In this document: in pieces, positions 17,492 to 26,468 of the stretch | Layout: each line of letters begins with the position of its first letter | How positions within the stretch are numbered: the stretch's first letter is position 1 | DNA from: Streptomyces sp. CBMA29 | Lineage (GTDB): Bacteria > Actinomycetota > Actinomycetes > Streptomycetales > Streptomycetaceae | Assembly (NCBI RefSeq): GCF_014596445.1 | Contig: NZ_MECL01000028.1 | Span: 43,466 to 107,465, forward strand | Direction of reading: 5' to 3' | DNA: 64,000 nucleotides | Program-made: the position numbers and the translations under genes | The notes under the pieces: model-generated | Told to the model about the DNA's origin: nothing | Seen by the model: only the letters and a program-made list of their open reading frames with translations | Databases searched by the model: none

Positions 17492-19792
17492 ATGAGAACG
17501 GCACGGAGGATCCGCCACAGGGTCTGGGACCGCTACTCGGCCTCCGACCCCGGCCTGCTGCGGCTGATGGCGGGACTGCGGACGGTCGGCTCGATCGGTC
17601 TCGCCCTGCTGATCCTGTCCCTGCTGCACATCTCCGTGACCCATATGGTCGCGGGCGCCATGGCCGCCATGGTCTCCACCTTCGCCATCCGCGAGAAGCG
17701 GGTGCGCGACCAGGCCGTCACCCTCGCCCTCGGGCTGCCCACCGCCTTCGCCTCGGTGTCGCTCGGCGCCCTGCTCAACCCGCACATCGTCATCGGCGAC
17801 CTCGCCTTCATCCTGCTGATCTTCGGCGCCGCCTACGCCCGCCGCTTCGGCGAACGCGGCACCGCGCTCGGGATGATCGGCTTCCAGATCTACTTCCTCT
17901 CCCTGTTCGTCCACGCGACCGGCGCCGGTCTGCCGTCGCTCTACCTCTCGCTCGCGGTCGCCTTCGCGTGCAGCGCCGTCATGCGGTTCGCGCTCGTCCC
18001 CGAGACCCCGGAACGCACCCTGGGACGGCTGCGCCAGGCGTTCCGGGCCAGAACCGCCCAACTCGTCGCCTCCCAGATCGACCTCCTCGACGCCGATTCC
18101 GACCGGCTGGAGAGCGTCATCGGCGACCTGCGCAAGGACGTCGCCCGGCTGCACGAGGCCGCCCTGATGATCCAGAGCGCACTGGAGGTGGGCACCGACG
18201 ACGAGGCCGCCGCCGCCCTGCTGCAACGCCGGGTCGCGGACGCCGAGATCGCCGTCGAACGCCTCGGCCTGCTCCTGCTCACCGCCCGCAGCGCGGAACG
18301 CGCCGACACCCTGACGCTCCACCTGCCGAACGCGCCGCTGCCCGCACCCGCGCGCCGCACCGACGACGAGGACGACGCGCTGCGCAAACTGCGCGCCGAG
18401 CTGCGGGCGCTGCATCTGCTGGTGACCCGGCTCGGCACCGACGACCCCGGCACCGCCGTCGCCCAGGTGCGCAACCGCCTGCTGGCCTACCGCGACGAGG
18501 AGAATCTGCCGCGCGCCTCGCTCGCCGTCCAGGACGCCTTCCGCGGCATCGGCGAGGCCGCGCGCGCCGTCCTCGGCCTGCGGCTGGCGCTCGACGGGCC
18601 GGGCGACGAGTCCGACGACACACCCGAGACGATCCGCTCCCGCGAGGAGTTCGAGGCCGAGGACCTGGCGCTGGCGGGGGAGGGCGAGAGCGAGCAGGAC
18701 CGCACCGGCCTGGGGCGCCGGACGACCCGCGCCGCCGTCCAGGTCTCCGCGGGGTCCGCGCTGGCCATCATCGGCGGCGAGTTCCTGTCCACGCAGCGCT
18801 GGTACTGGGCGGTCCTGACCTGCTGGGTGGTCTTCCTCAACACCTCCTCGACCGGCGAGATCCTGGTCAAGGGCTACCGGCGGCTGATCGGCACGGTGTG
18901 CGGCGTCGTGGCCGGTGTGCTGCTCGCCGGGGTCGTCGGCAACCACACCTGGACGGCGTTCACCCTCGTCCTGGTGCTGATCTTCGCGATGTTCTTCACC
19001 GCCCCGGTGTCGTACGCGCTGATGTCGTTCTTCGTCACCGCGATGCTCGGCCTGCTCTACAGCCTGCTGCACACGTACAGCGTCTCGGTGCTCGTGCTGC
19101 GCATCGAGGAGACCGCGCTCGGCGCCGCCTGCGGGGTCATCGCGGCGGTGCTGATCTTCCCGGTCCACACCGATCTGCGCACCGACGAACAACTGATCAC
19201 CGTCCTGGCCAAGCTCCGCGACGTGGCCACCGCCGCCGTCGCCCAGCTCAGCGGCGGCCCGGCGGTCGACCTGCTGGACATGGCCCGCGAACTGGACACC
19301 GCGCTCGACGACCTGCGCCGCTCCACGCACCCGCTGACCCATCCGATCACCCCGCTGCGGGGCCGCAGGCGCACCGCTCGCTATCTGGTCGCGCTGCTGG
19401 AGACCTGCGCTTACCACGCGCGGTCGCTCGCGGCGACCGCCGAACTGGTCCCGTACAGCAAGAGCATCGCCGCCGACCCCCGGCTGGCGGCCGTCGGCGT
19501 ACGCCTGGAACACAACCTCGACGTGCTCATCGCCCACGTGGAGGAGATCAAGGACGACAAGGACGGTACGACGGCCACGGACGGGACGGCGCAGGGCGCG
19601 ATCCGGACCGAGCCCAGCATCGCCTCCATGCTGGAGGGCTCCGGCTCCGCCGTACCGCGCTCGGGCTCCGTCACCTTCCGCGTGCTGCGCCACCTCCAGC
19701 GGCTGGACGAGGGCGTGGCGGGCCTCGCCCGGCCGCTCGGTGTCACGGTCGCGACGTCGGGCGGCAGGACCGGCAGCCGCCGGGCGGCCTGA
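17492..19792 (+). CDS. FUSC-family membrane protein (YccS/AaeB-like)
   Basis: A 766-residue protein with two membrane blocks of five to six helices (about 30-165 and 415-545) separated by a long soluble domain containing coiled-coil-like heptads, the FUSC architecture of putative aromatic-acid/fusaric-acid efflux proteins. Recognisable segments are [22 protein letters not shown] near the start and the second block beginning [60 protein letters not shown] split here as [17 protein letters not shown], typical for the family. ATG 17492 is chosen; ATG 17447 is in frame but has no better ribosome site. Substrate unknown; no partner periplasmic protein is encoded nearby. Confidence 0.85.
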   Translation: MRTARRIRHRVWDRYSASDPGLLRLMAGLRTVGSIGLALLILSLLHISVTHMVAGAMAAMVSTFAIREKRVRDQAVTLALGLPTAFASVSLGALLNPHIVIGDLAFILLIFGAAYARRFGERGTALGMIGFQIYFLSLFVHATGAGLPSLYLSLAVAFACSAVMRFALVPETPERTLGRLRQAFRARTAQLVASQIDLLDADSDRLESVIGDLRKDVARLHEAALMIQSALEVGTDDEAAAALLQRRVADAEIAVERLGLLLLTARSAERADTLTLHLPNAPLPAPARRTDDEDDALRKLRAELRALHLLVTRLGTDDPGTAVAQVRNRLLAYRDEENLPRASLAVQDAFRGIGEAARAVLGLRLALDGPGDESDDTPETIRSREEFEAEDLALAGEGESEQDRTGLGRRTTRAAVQVSAGSALAIIGGEFLSTQRWYWAVLTCWVVFLNTSSTGEILVKGYRRLIGTVCGVVAGVLLAGVVGNHTWTAFTLVLVLIFAMFFTAPVSYALMSFFVTAMLGLLYSLLHTYSVSVLVLRIEETALGAACGVIAAVLIFPVHTDLRTDEQLITVLAKLRDVATAAVAQLSGGPAVDLLDMARELDTALDDLRRSTHPLTHPITPLRGRRRTARYLVALLETCAYHARSLAATAELVPYSKSIAADPRLAAVGVRLEHNLDVLIAHVEEIKDDKDGTTATDGTAQGAIRTEPSIASMLEGSGSAVPRSGSVTFRVLRHLQRLDEGVAGLARPLGVTVATSGGRTGSRRAA

Positions 19793-19821
19793 ATCCGTCG
19801 CGTCTGAGCCGTGGCACCGAC

Positions 19822-19862
19822 GGCCCGGCGGTACGGGGCTCGCGCTCCCGTACCACCGGGCC
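19822..19862. terminator. Bidirectional terminator, 16-bp stem
   Basis: GGCCCGGCGGTACGGG (19822-19837) pairs with CCCGTACCACCGGGCC (19847-19862) with one mismatch, between the converging FUSC and GH54 genes. Confidence 0.85.
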
Positions 19863-19877
19863 TCGGCGGCGGCGCGG

Positions 19878-21752
19878 TCAGTTCAGGGCGAACCTCTGCG
19901 CCGCCGTGCCGTTGCAGTCGTGGATCCGCAGGCGGGTGCCGTTGGCCGTGGCGCCGTTCGGAGAGTCCAGGCAACGCCCGGACTGCGGATTGAGCAGCGA
20001 TCCGTCGGACTGCTGGACCCACACCTGGCCGCCCACCGCGGTGTCGCAGTCGTACAGCTCCACCAGCGAGTCCTGCGCGGTGGCGTTGCCCGCGATGTCG
20101 AGGCAGCGGCCGAGCGTGGTGAGCCGGTTCGTGGACGTGTGCACCCAGTGCTGGTCGCGGGCGTAGGACTGGCAGTCCCACAGTTGCGCCGCGGACAGAT
20201 TGCCGCCGCTGTCGTCGCCCGTGATGTCCAGGCACTTCGCGCCGGGCCCGGCGATCATCGATCCGCCGTTGACGGTGAAGACCTGCGCGGCCGTGCCGTT
20301 GCAGTCGTGGATCTGGAGGCGGGTGCCGTTGGCGGTCGCGCCGTCGGTCGCGTCGAGGCAGCGGCCGGACTGCGGGTTGAACAGCGAGCCGTCGGCCCGC
20401 TGCACCCACTTCTGCCCGCCGACCCCGTTGCAGTCCCAGAGCTCGACCTGGGTGTTGTTCGCGGTGCCGTTGCCGTTGATGTCCATGCAGCGGCCCAGCG
20501 TCCGCAGCGAACTGTCGGGCTCGTGGACCCAGTGCTGATCGGCGGCGCCGCTCTGGCAGTCCCAGAGCTGGACGGCGGCGCCCTTGCTCGCGACGTCGTC
20601 ACCGGTCACGTCCACGCACTTCCCGCCGGGCGCGGCGACCGTCGCCGGAGCGACCCCGGCCGTGTCGCCCGCGTATCCGGCCGCCACGACGTTCGCCTGT
20701 ACGGCGTTGTCCGCCGCGTCGGTGGGATAGCCGGAGGTCATGACGCCTTCGAAGAACGACCCGACCGCGCGGTTGCTGTTGTCGCCGCCGGTGCCGAGGA
20801 CGATGGAGCCCTCCTGCCGCATCGGCGCGTAGCCCGGTGGCAGCGCGCCGTTCCACCAGGTCGTGAGCCCGCCGGACTGCGAATTCCCGCCCTTGAGGGC
20901 GAAGGACGTCTGGCCGTTGTTCTTCAGCACGGCCGTGACGAAGGGGCTCGAATTGCCGCCGTTGACGCTGTGGGCGTTGGTGTCCGCCTGGAAGATGCCG
21001 TTCTCCAGGTCGGCCTGCACCCACGGCCCGTCGCCGGAACAGGGGCTGCACGCGTGGGCCAACGACATGTTGAGCGCGTCCATGTGACCGGCACCCGTGT
21101 CGTTCGGGATCGCCTCGACATTGCCGAAGTCGAAGCAGCAGTCGCGGTTGACATGGGTACCGCTGGTCACCATGTACATCCCCTCGGCCTGCCCGTTGAC
21201 GGCGACACCCGAACCAACGGCATGGCGGTACCCGACACCCGGCGGCACGTAGACGCCGTAGACGGAGTGCCCCGCCACCGTGACGTGCAGCGCGTTCGCC
21301 AGGGCGCCGACATCGGCCGCCCCGGCGGTGCCCGAGCCCTCGATGGTCAGGTCGTTGTGGCGCGGCGACTGGTCGTAGATCTTGGTGATGACGCACACCG
21401 CGCCGTTGCAGAAGGCGTTCTGCGCCCCGGCGTTCGCGTAGCCGCCGGTCTCGGTCGGCCCGATGTCGAGGGTGGCGTTGTCCCGCACGCGGGTGACCTG
21501 GTACAGGCCGCCGTTGTACGAGCCGTACAGCGCCCGCACGGTACTGAAGGCGCCCACGCAGGGGGTGCCCGCGGTGCCGTAGATGTCGCACGGCTGGTTC
21601 GTGGCGGCGTGCGCGGGACCGGTGACGCCGACCAGCAGGCCGAGGGTCAGGGTCAAGGTCGCGCCCAGGGCGAGCAGGACGCCGCGTAAGCGCCTCAACA
21701 GGTGGCGTACAGATGGTCGGTGGTCGCGAGCGGTCGTCGTCGAAGCGGTCAT
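19878..21752 (-). CDS. Secreted GH54 alpha-L-arabinofuranosidase with two CBM13 domains
   Basis: A 624-residue exported enzyme. The ATG at 21752 follows GGAGAAAGG. A signal peptide ending PAHAA leads into the GH54 catalytic domain (about 50-375): CDIYGTAGTPCVGAFSTVRAL, ITKIYDQSPRHNDL, DCCFDFGNVE. Nucleophile Glu250 sits in ADLENGIF and acid/base Asp324 in GTGGDNSN, matching Glu221 and Asp297 of Aspergillus AkAbfB. Two ricin-type beta-trefoils (CBM13) follow, each with three QxW-like lobes, in place of the CBM42 normal in fungal GH54. It releases arabinofuranose from arabinan or arabinoxylan outside the cell. It is divergent from the LacI/importer/GH51 operon, which would take up and finish the products. 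Confidence 0.92.
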   Translation of the reverse strand: MTASTTTARDHRPSVRHLLRRLRGVLLALGATLTLTLGLLVGVTGPAHAATNQPCDIYGTAGTPCVGAFSTVRALYGSYNGGLYQVTRVRDNATLDIGPTETGGYANAGAQNAFCNGAVCVITKIYDQSPRHNDLTIEGSGTAGAADVGALANALHVTVAGHSVYGVYVPPGVGYRHAVGSGVAVNGQAEGMYMVTSGTHVNRDCCFDFGNVEAIPNDTGAGHMDALNMSLAHACSPCSGDGPWVQADLENGIFQADTNAHSVNGGNSSPFVTAVLKNNGQTSFALKGGNSQSGGLTTWWNGALPPGYAPMRQEGSIVLGTGGDNSNRAVGSFFEGVMTSGYPTDAADNAVQANVVAAGYAGDTAGVAPATVAAPGGKCVDVTGDDVASKGAAVQLWDCQSGAADQHWVHEPDSSLRTLGRCMDINGNGTANNTQVELWDCNGVGGQKWVQRADGSLFNPQSGRCLDATDGATANGTRLQIHDCNGTAAQVFTVNGGSMIAGPGAKCLDITGDDSGGNLSAAQLWDCQSYARDQHWVHTSTNRLTTLGRCLDIAGNATAQDSLVELYDCDTAVGGQVWVQQSDGSLLNPQSGRCLDSPNGATANGTRLRIHDCNGTAAQRFALN

Positions 21753-21805
21753 CGTCGACCTTTCTCCGTGGGGGGATGGCACGGAACACGGTGAGAGATG
21801 CGAAC

Positions 21806-21823
21806 TGCTCATACGATTCAGCG
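21806..21823 (-). promoter_or_regulatory. 18-bp element, copy at the GH54 promoter
   Basis: Read on the minus strand this is CGCTGAATCGTATGAGCA, just downstream of the GH54 -10 box. It matches 16 of 18 bases of the element at 21942-21959, and both copies face the same way relative to their own gene. Candidate LacI operator with a central CG. Confidence 0.6.
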
Positions 21824-21829
21824 ACTTCG

Positions 21830-21859
21830 AAGCTAGAGGCGTCTCGTCGTGCCCGTCAA
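21830..21859 (-). promoter_or_regulatory. Promoter of the GH54 gene
   Basis: On the minus strand TTGACG (21859-21854) and TAGCTT (21835-21830) are 18 bp apart. The -10 region overlaps the 8-bp palindrome CTTCGAAG (21825-21832), and the 18-bp operator-like element lies at the expected start point. Confidence 0.6.
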
Positions 21860-21941
21860 CCCTCGGACCCTGCGCTAATACGCCCGGACAATCTTGTCCC
21901 GAAGGCTTGACGAGCGGTTCGCCGTAACTTAGCGTCCGAGG

Positions 21942-21959
21942 CGCTGAATCGTTAGAGCA
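21942..21959 (+). promoter_or_regulatory. 18-bp element, copy upstream of the lacI-type gene
   Basis: CGCTGAATCGTTAGAGCA lies about 90 bp before the regulator start codon, downstream of a possible TTGACG (21907-21912). See the matching copy at 21806-21823. Confidence 0.6.
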
Positions 21960-22047
21960 ACCCTTGGCGCACCACATCCGGCCGGCACATTTTCCCGACG
22001 GTGGTTCCCTGCTTCAGGCGGTGGCTTCTTGCTGAGAGGGGTGCCAT

Positions 22048-23091
22048 ATGGCGTCGGCGGACAAGCGCGCCACCGTCACGCTCAAGGACGTCGCGACGGC
22101 GGTGGGGATCTCCCAGAGCGCCGCCTCCATGGCGCTGTCGAACCACCCGCGGATCAGCGAGGCGACCAAGGAGGCCGTACGGGCCGCGTCGGCCAGGCTC
22201 GGCTACGTCCCGAACTCCGCGGGGCGGGCACTGCGGGCGGGCCGTTCGACCTCCATCGCGGTCGTCGTGCCCAACACCGGCCAGCACGTCTTCGGCCACC
22301 CCTACTTCATGCACCTGCTGGTGGGGGTGACCGCGGAGGCCAACACCCGCGACGCCGCGCTCATGGTGTCGACCAACCCCGACGAGACCCACGGCGTCGC
22401 GGCGTACGAGCGGGTGCTGCGCTCGCAGGCCGCGTCAGGGGCGATCGTCGCCTCGGCGTCGATCAACGACCCCAACGTCAACCGCATGGTCGACGCCGCG
22501 CTGCCGGTGGTCCTCATCGGGCGGTTCGTCCACCTGCCGCACGCGGTGAGCGTCGGGGTGGACGAGATCGCGGGCGCCGCGGCCATCACCCGCCACCTGG
22601 TGGAGGACCACGGGCTGACCCGTATCGCGCACATCAGCGGCCCGCTCAACCACCAGACCGCGGTGGACCGTTACGAGGGCTTCCGCACCGCGCTGGCCGA
22701 GTCGGGACGGCCCTGCACCCACACCCTGGCCGTGGGCGACTTCAGCGAGGAGTCCGGCAGGCTCGCCGCACGGCAGGTGCTGGACAGCATGTCCGACGTC
22801 CAGGCGATCTTCGCCGCCAACGACGAGATGGCCTACGGCGCGATGCTGGAGATCCGCTCCCGCGGGCTGCGCGTCCCGGAGGACATCGCGCTCGCCGGAT
22901 ACGACGACTTCGGCGTCTCCCGGCTCACCACACCCGGGATCACCACCGTCCACGTCCCCGCGGAATCGCTCGGCCAGAAGGCCGCGGCCATCCTCTTCGA
23001 CCTGGTGGACGGGACCGCACCCGACCCGGTCCACACCGTGCTGCCGTTCGACCTCGTGATCCGGGAGTCCTGCGGAAGCCACCCCGGCTGA
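22048..23091 (+). CDS. LacI-family regulator of the arabinoside locus
   Basis: A 347-residue repressor. The HTH (VTLKDVATAVGISQSAASMALSNHPRISEATKEAV) and hinge (LGYVPNSAGRALRAGRSTSI) are followed by a periplasmic-binding-protein fold (VVVPNTGQHVFGHPYFMHLLVG; IFAANDEMAYGAMLEI; LAGYDDFGVSRLTTPGITTV). GAGAGGGG precedes the ATG. It is divergent from GH54 and heads the importer/GH51 genes, so arabinose or arabino-oligosaccharide is the likely effector. The recognition helix reads QSAASMA rather than the usual xTVSRV, so its operator may differ from the common LacI consensus. Confidence 0.92.
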   Translation: MASADKRATVTLKDVATAVGISQSAASMALSNHPRISEATKEAVRAASARLGYVPNSAGRALRAGRSTSIAVVVPNTGQHVFGHPYFMHLLVGVTAEANTRDAALMVSTNPDETHGVAAYERVLRSQAASGAIVASASINDPNVNRMVDAALPVVLIGRFVHLPHAVSVGVDEIAGAAAITRHLVEDHGLTRIAHISGPLNHQTAVDRYEGFRTALAESGRPCTHTLAVGDFSEESGRLAARQVLDSMSDVQAIFAANDEMAYGAMLEIRSRGLRVPEDIALAGYDDFGVSRLTTPGITTVHVPAESLGQKAAAILFDLVDGTAPDPVHTVLPFDLVIRESCGSHPG

Positions 23092-23181
23092 GCGACCGCC
23101 CCGCCCAGCCCAAGGAGACAGCCCTGCCGACCCTCAGGTCCCGCGACGACGCGGGGCACCGAACGGAATGGAACGATCGGT

Positions 23182-24462
23182 ATGTACGTCAGATTCGGGA
23201 GAACGGCCGCGGCACTCGCCGCCGCCACCACGGTCTCACTCCTCCTCGCCGGCTGCGGCGACAACGGCGCCGGCGGCGGTACGTCCGGCGGCGTGGTCAA
23301 GCTGACCATGCTCACCGGCTTCACCGGCCCCGACGCCCCCTCGTACCAGGCGCTGATCAAGGAGTTCAACGCCAGTCACCCCAAGATCCAGGTCACGATG
23401 ACGGCCGAACCCTGGGCCACCATCGGCCAGAAGCTGCCCGCCTCCTGGGCCACCGGCCAGGGCCCCGACCTTGCGACCCCCAGCTCCGACCCGGGCGCGA
23501 TCTTCACCTACATCAAGACCAACTCGGTGCTGCCGCTCGACCCCGCGGTCGGAGCCGGCACCGGACAGATCGACTCCGCCGCCTTCCCCGCCGCCGTGAA
23601 GTCCGCCTTCACCGTGGACGGCAAGCTCTACGCGGTGCCCGCCAACATGGCCACGCTCGTCCTCTATTACAACAAGGCGATGTTCGCCGCCGCAGGGCTG
23701 AGCCAGCCGCCCGCCACCGAGGACGAGTTCATCGCCGACGCCAAGAAGCTCACCAAGGGACCGGGCGGCAAGCCCAGCCAGTACGGCCTCTCGCTCGCCG
23801 ACAACAACACGATCCAGATGTGGCCGATCCTCCAGTGGATGAGCGGCGGCGACATCGTCGGCGCCGACAACTGCGCCGTCGTCAACAGCCCCGCCAGCGT
23901 CCAGGCGCTGACCCGCTGGAGCCGCCTGGTCAGCCGGGACCACATCAGCCCGGTCGGCCAGGCGGGCGCGGACGCCGACACGCTGTTCTCCGCCAAGAAG
24001 GCCGCGATGGAGATCAACGGCCCGTGGGCCGCCGCGGGCTTCAGGTCCGCGGGTGTCGACCTCGGCATCGCCCAGGTCCCGGTCGGCTCCGCGGGTCCCG
24101 TGACACTGGCCTCGACGGTCCCGCTGATGATCGCCCGCACCTCCAAGCACCAGACCGAGGCCAAGGAATTCCTCGCCTGGTACACCGGAAAGACCGCCCA
24201 GACGCAGTTCTCGAAGGTCTCCGGATTCCCGCCCGCCCGCACCGACCTCGGCAGCGCCGTCAACGGCGATCCCACCGTCGCGCAGTTCGCCGCCGCGCTG
24301 CCGCACGCCAAGCTCTACCTCGCCGGCCAGCCGAACTCGACCCGTATCGACAGCGACGTCTACGTCCCGCTCATCCAGAAGATCGAACGCGGCGCCGACG
24401 TCCAGTCCGCCGCCGACTCGGCCGCCAAGGCGATCAATTCGCTCACCGGCTGCAAGAAGTAG
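23182..24462 (+). CDS. CUT1 sugar ABC importer, substrate-binding lipoprotein
   Basis: A 426-residue lipoprotein with lipobox LLLAGC and a family-1 (MalE-like) solute-binding fold: VKLTMLTGFTGPDAPSYQALIKEFN, DLATPSSDPGAIFTYI, YAVPANMATLVLYYNKAMFAAAGL, AAMEINGPWAAAGFRSAGVDLGIAQVPVG, AKEFLAWYTGK. It lies 90 bp after the regulator and 5 bp before the first permease, so it belongs to the arabinoside operon. Between GH54 and GH51 arabinofuranosidases, arabino-oligosaccharides are the most economical substrate, inferred from context only. Confidence 0.92.
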   Translation: MYVRFGRTAAALAAATTVSLLLAGCGDNGAGGGTSGGVVKLTMLTGFTGPDAPSYQALIKEFNASHPKIQVTMTAEPWATIGQKLPASWATGQGPDLATPSSDPGAIFTYIKTNSVLPLDPAVGAGTGQIDSAAFPAAVKSAFTVDGKLYAVPANMATLVLYYNKAMFAAAGLSQPPATEDEFIADAKKLTKGPGGKPSQYGLSLADNNTIQMWPILQWMSGGDIVGADNCAVVNSPASVQALTRWSRLVSRDHISPVGQAGADADTLFSAKKAAMEINGPWAAAGFRSAGVDLGIAQVPVGSAGPVTLASTVPLMIARTSKHQTEAKEFLAWYTGKTAQTQFSKVSGFPPARTDLGSAVNGDPTVAQFAAALPHAKLYLAGQPNSTRIDSDVYVPLIQKIERGADVQSAADSAAKAINSLTGCKK

Positions 24463-24467
24463 CCGTC

Positions 24468-25385
24468 ATGTCGAGCACACCCTTCCCCTCCGCCGGGAAG
24501 CCCGCACCCGTACGGCGGCGCAGACCCCGTATCAACAGCGCCTATCTGTTCATCGCGCCGAGCGTCCTGCTGATCGGCGTGTTCATCGCCGAGCCGATCG
24601 TCCAGTCCGGCTGGATGAGCCTGCACGACTGGACCGTCGGCGAGGCCCACCACACATTCGTGGGTCTCGACAACTACACGGCGCTCTACCACGATTCGCG
24701 GTTCTGGAACGCGCTGCGCGTCACGGTGATCTACACCGCCGCCGTCTCCGTGGGACAAGTGCTGATCGCTCTGGCCATCGCCTCCCGGCTGCGCAGGACG
24801 ACCTGGTATTCGGCGCTGCTGCGCACCGCGTACTTCTTCCCTTTCATCGCCTCGCTCGTGGTGAGCGGCATCGTCTGGAAATTCCTGCTCGACCCGCAGG
24901 TCGGCCTGGTCGACGCCTGGCTCTCCGGAATCGGCGTCACGCCTCCCGAATGGCTGCAATCCACCTCCCTAGCACTGCCCACCGTCATCGTCGTGGGCAT
25001 CTGGAAGAACGTCGGATTCACCATGATCGTGCTGCTCGCCGGTATGCAGCAGATCCCGCCCGACCTGTACGAGGCGGCGGCGCTCGACGGCGCGGGCGCG
25101 TGGCAGCGATTCCGCCATGTGACCCTGCCCGCGCTGCGTCCGGCCCTGCTGTTCACCACGCTGATCGCCACGGTCACCGGACTGCAACTGTTCGACCTGG
25201 TCTATGCCATGACCAGCGGCGGGCCGATCTTCCACACGGAATCCGTCGTGATGTACCTGTACCAGAAGGGTTTCGTGGAATTCCAGATGGGCTACGCCAG
25301 CGCCGTCGCCTGGATTCTCTTCGTGATCATCCTGGCGATCTCCGCACTCCAACTGCGTCTGTCGAGGTTCCGCGATGCCGACTGA
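24468..25385 (+). CDS. CUT1 sugar ABC importer, MalF-type permease
   Basis: A 305-residue membrane protein with six predicted helices. The ATG at 24468 is 5 bp after the binding-protein stop; much longer open frames upstream are read-through. The first helix is YLFIAPSVLLIGVFIAEPIV. The EAA loop that docks on the ATPase reads LYEAAALDGAGAWQRFRHVTLPALRP. Family knowledge places it as one half of a heterodimeric sugar channel. It overlaps the next permease by 11 bp, which implies translational coupling. Confidence 0.92.
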   Translation: MSSTPFPSAGKPAPVRRRRPRINSAYLFIAPSVLLIGVFIAEPIVQSGWMSLHDWTVGEAHHTFVGLDNYTALYHDSRFWNALRVTVIYTAAVSVGQVLIALAIASRLRRTTWYSALLRTAYFFPFIASLVVSGIVWKFLLDPQVGLVDAWLSGIGVTPPEWLQSTSLALPTVIVVGIWKNVGFTMIVLLAGMQQIPPDLYEAAALDGAGAWQRFRHVTLPALRPALLFTTLIATVTGLQLFDLVYAMTSGGPIFHTESVVMYLYQKGFVEFQMGYASAVAWILFVIILAISALQLRLSRFRDAD

Positions 25386-26310
25386 CACACTCCGGCCGCG
25401 CCCTGCGAGGGGCGGCGCGAGCCCGTACGGGAGCGGCCCCCGGCCGACCGGGCCGGTACGCCTGTGGCCCGCGGCCAAGGTCGCCGTCCGGTACGGCGCC
25501 AGGTGCGGCACGGTCCTGTCCTGGGCGGCCATCACCGTCGGCGCGGTCGCGATGATCATCCCGTTCGTCTGGATGCTCGGCGTCGCCTTCCGGACCAACG
25601 CCGACCTCTACGCCGACCCCGCCCGGCTGATCCCGCGGGACTGGACCCTGCACGGCGTCCACGCGGTGCTCGGCCAACTCCCGTTCGGCAAGCTCGTGCT
25701 CAACACGTTCGTCTTCGCGGGCGGCACGACCGTGCTCCTGCTGCTGTTCGACTCGATGACCGCGTTCGCGCTGGCCAGGCTGCGCTTCCGGGGCAAGAAC
25801 GTGGTGTTCCTGCTGATCCTGGCCACGCTGATGGTGCCCTTCCAGGTCACCCTCGTGCCGGTCTTCCTGACCTTGTTCCACCTCGGCTGGCTCAATTCGT
25901 ACCAGGGCCTGATCATTCCCCGCGCGACCAGCGCGCTGGGCATCTTCCTGCTCCGCCAGTTCTTCATGCAGTTGCCGCGCGAGCTGGACGACGCGGCCAG
26001 GATCGACGGGGCCAACGACTTCACGGTCTACTGGCGGATCATCCTGCCCAACGCCAAACCGGCCCTCGCCTCGCTGTTCATCATCCAGTTCGCCGCCCTG
26101 TGGAACGACTTCCTGTGGCCGCTGGTCGTGACGAACAACGTCGACATGCAGACGCTGCCCGCGGCTCTGACGCTGTTCTCCAGCCAGTCGGGCGTGGACC
26201 ACGCCGCGCTCATGGCGGGCGCCGCGATCTCGCTGAGCCCCTTGGCCATCGCCTTCCTCGTCCTCCAGCGCTTCTTCGTGCAGGGCGTCGCGACCACGGG
26301 AATCAAATAA
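25375..26310 (+). CDS. CUT1 sugar ABC importer, MalG-type permease
   Basis: A 311-residue membrane protein, the second half of the channel. After a 40-residue basic/Pro/Gly N-terminus come six helices (starting CGTVLSWAAITVGAVAMIIPFVWML) and the EAA loop LPRELDDAARIDGANDFTVYWRIILPNAKPAL, cut here to its core DDAARIDGAND. It overlaps the MalF-type gene by 11 bp. No ATPase gene follows; the next gene is the GH51 enzyme, so the energising subunit must come from elsewhere. Confidence 0.92.
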   Translation: MPTDTLRPRPARGGASPYGSGPRPTGPVRLWPAAKVAVRYGARCGTVLSWAAITVGAVAMIIPFVWMLGVAFRTNADLYADPARLIPRDWTLHGVHAVLGQLPFGKLVLNTFVFAGGTTVLLLLFDSMTAFALARLRFRGKNVVFLLILATLMVPFQVTLVPVFLTLFHLGWLNSYQGLIIPRATSALGIFLLRQFFMQLPRELDDAARIDGANDFTVYWRIILPNAKPALASLFIIQFAALWNDFLWPLVVTNNVDMQTLPAALTLFSSQSGVDHAALMAGAAISLSPLAIAFLVLQRFFVQGVATTGIK

Positions 26311-26389
26311 CGCCGCCCGGCCGATTCCCCGCAGCCTTTCCGCGCCCGGCCGTCGCCCCGCCATCCCCCCCGCGCCGTACCGCTCTTTC

Positions 26390-26423
26390 CGCCTGCCCTT
26401 TTCCGCCCGCCTGCCCTTTTCCG
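26390..26423 (+). repeat. 16-bp direct repeat upstream of the GH51 gene
   Basis: CGCCTGCCCTTTTCCG occurs at 26390-26405 and again at 26408-26423 (period 18), in the 158-bp gap between the permease and GH51 genes. A short palindrome, ATGTC-N5-GACAT (26432-26446), follows. Function unknown; could be promoter-related. Confidence 0.5.
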
Positions 26424-26468
26424 TCATGGCCATGTCGCTGAGACATCACAGAGAAACCGGAGACCGGA

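Noticed and set aside
16730..19693. A 987-codon minus-strand open frame opposite the FUSC gene
   Set aside because: Low-complexity Gln/Arg/Glu/Gly composition, and it crosses the csp gene; an antisense artefact.
22029..24467. A 1118-codon plus-strand frame running from the lacI-type gene into the MalF-type permease
   Set aside because: Only its last 305 codons, from ATG 24468, are the permease; the rest is an Arg/Pro-rich shadow of the regulator and binding-protein genes.
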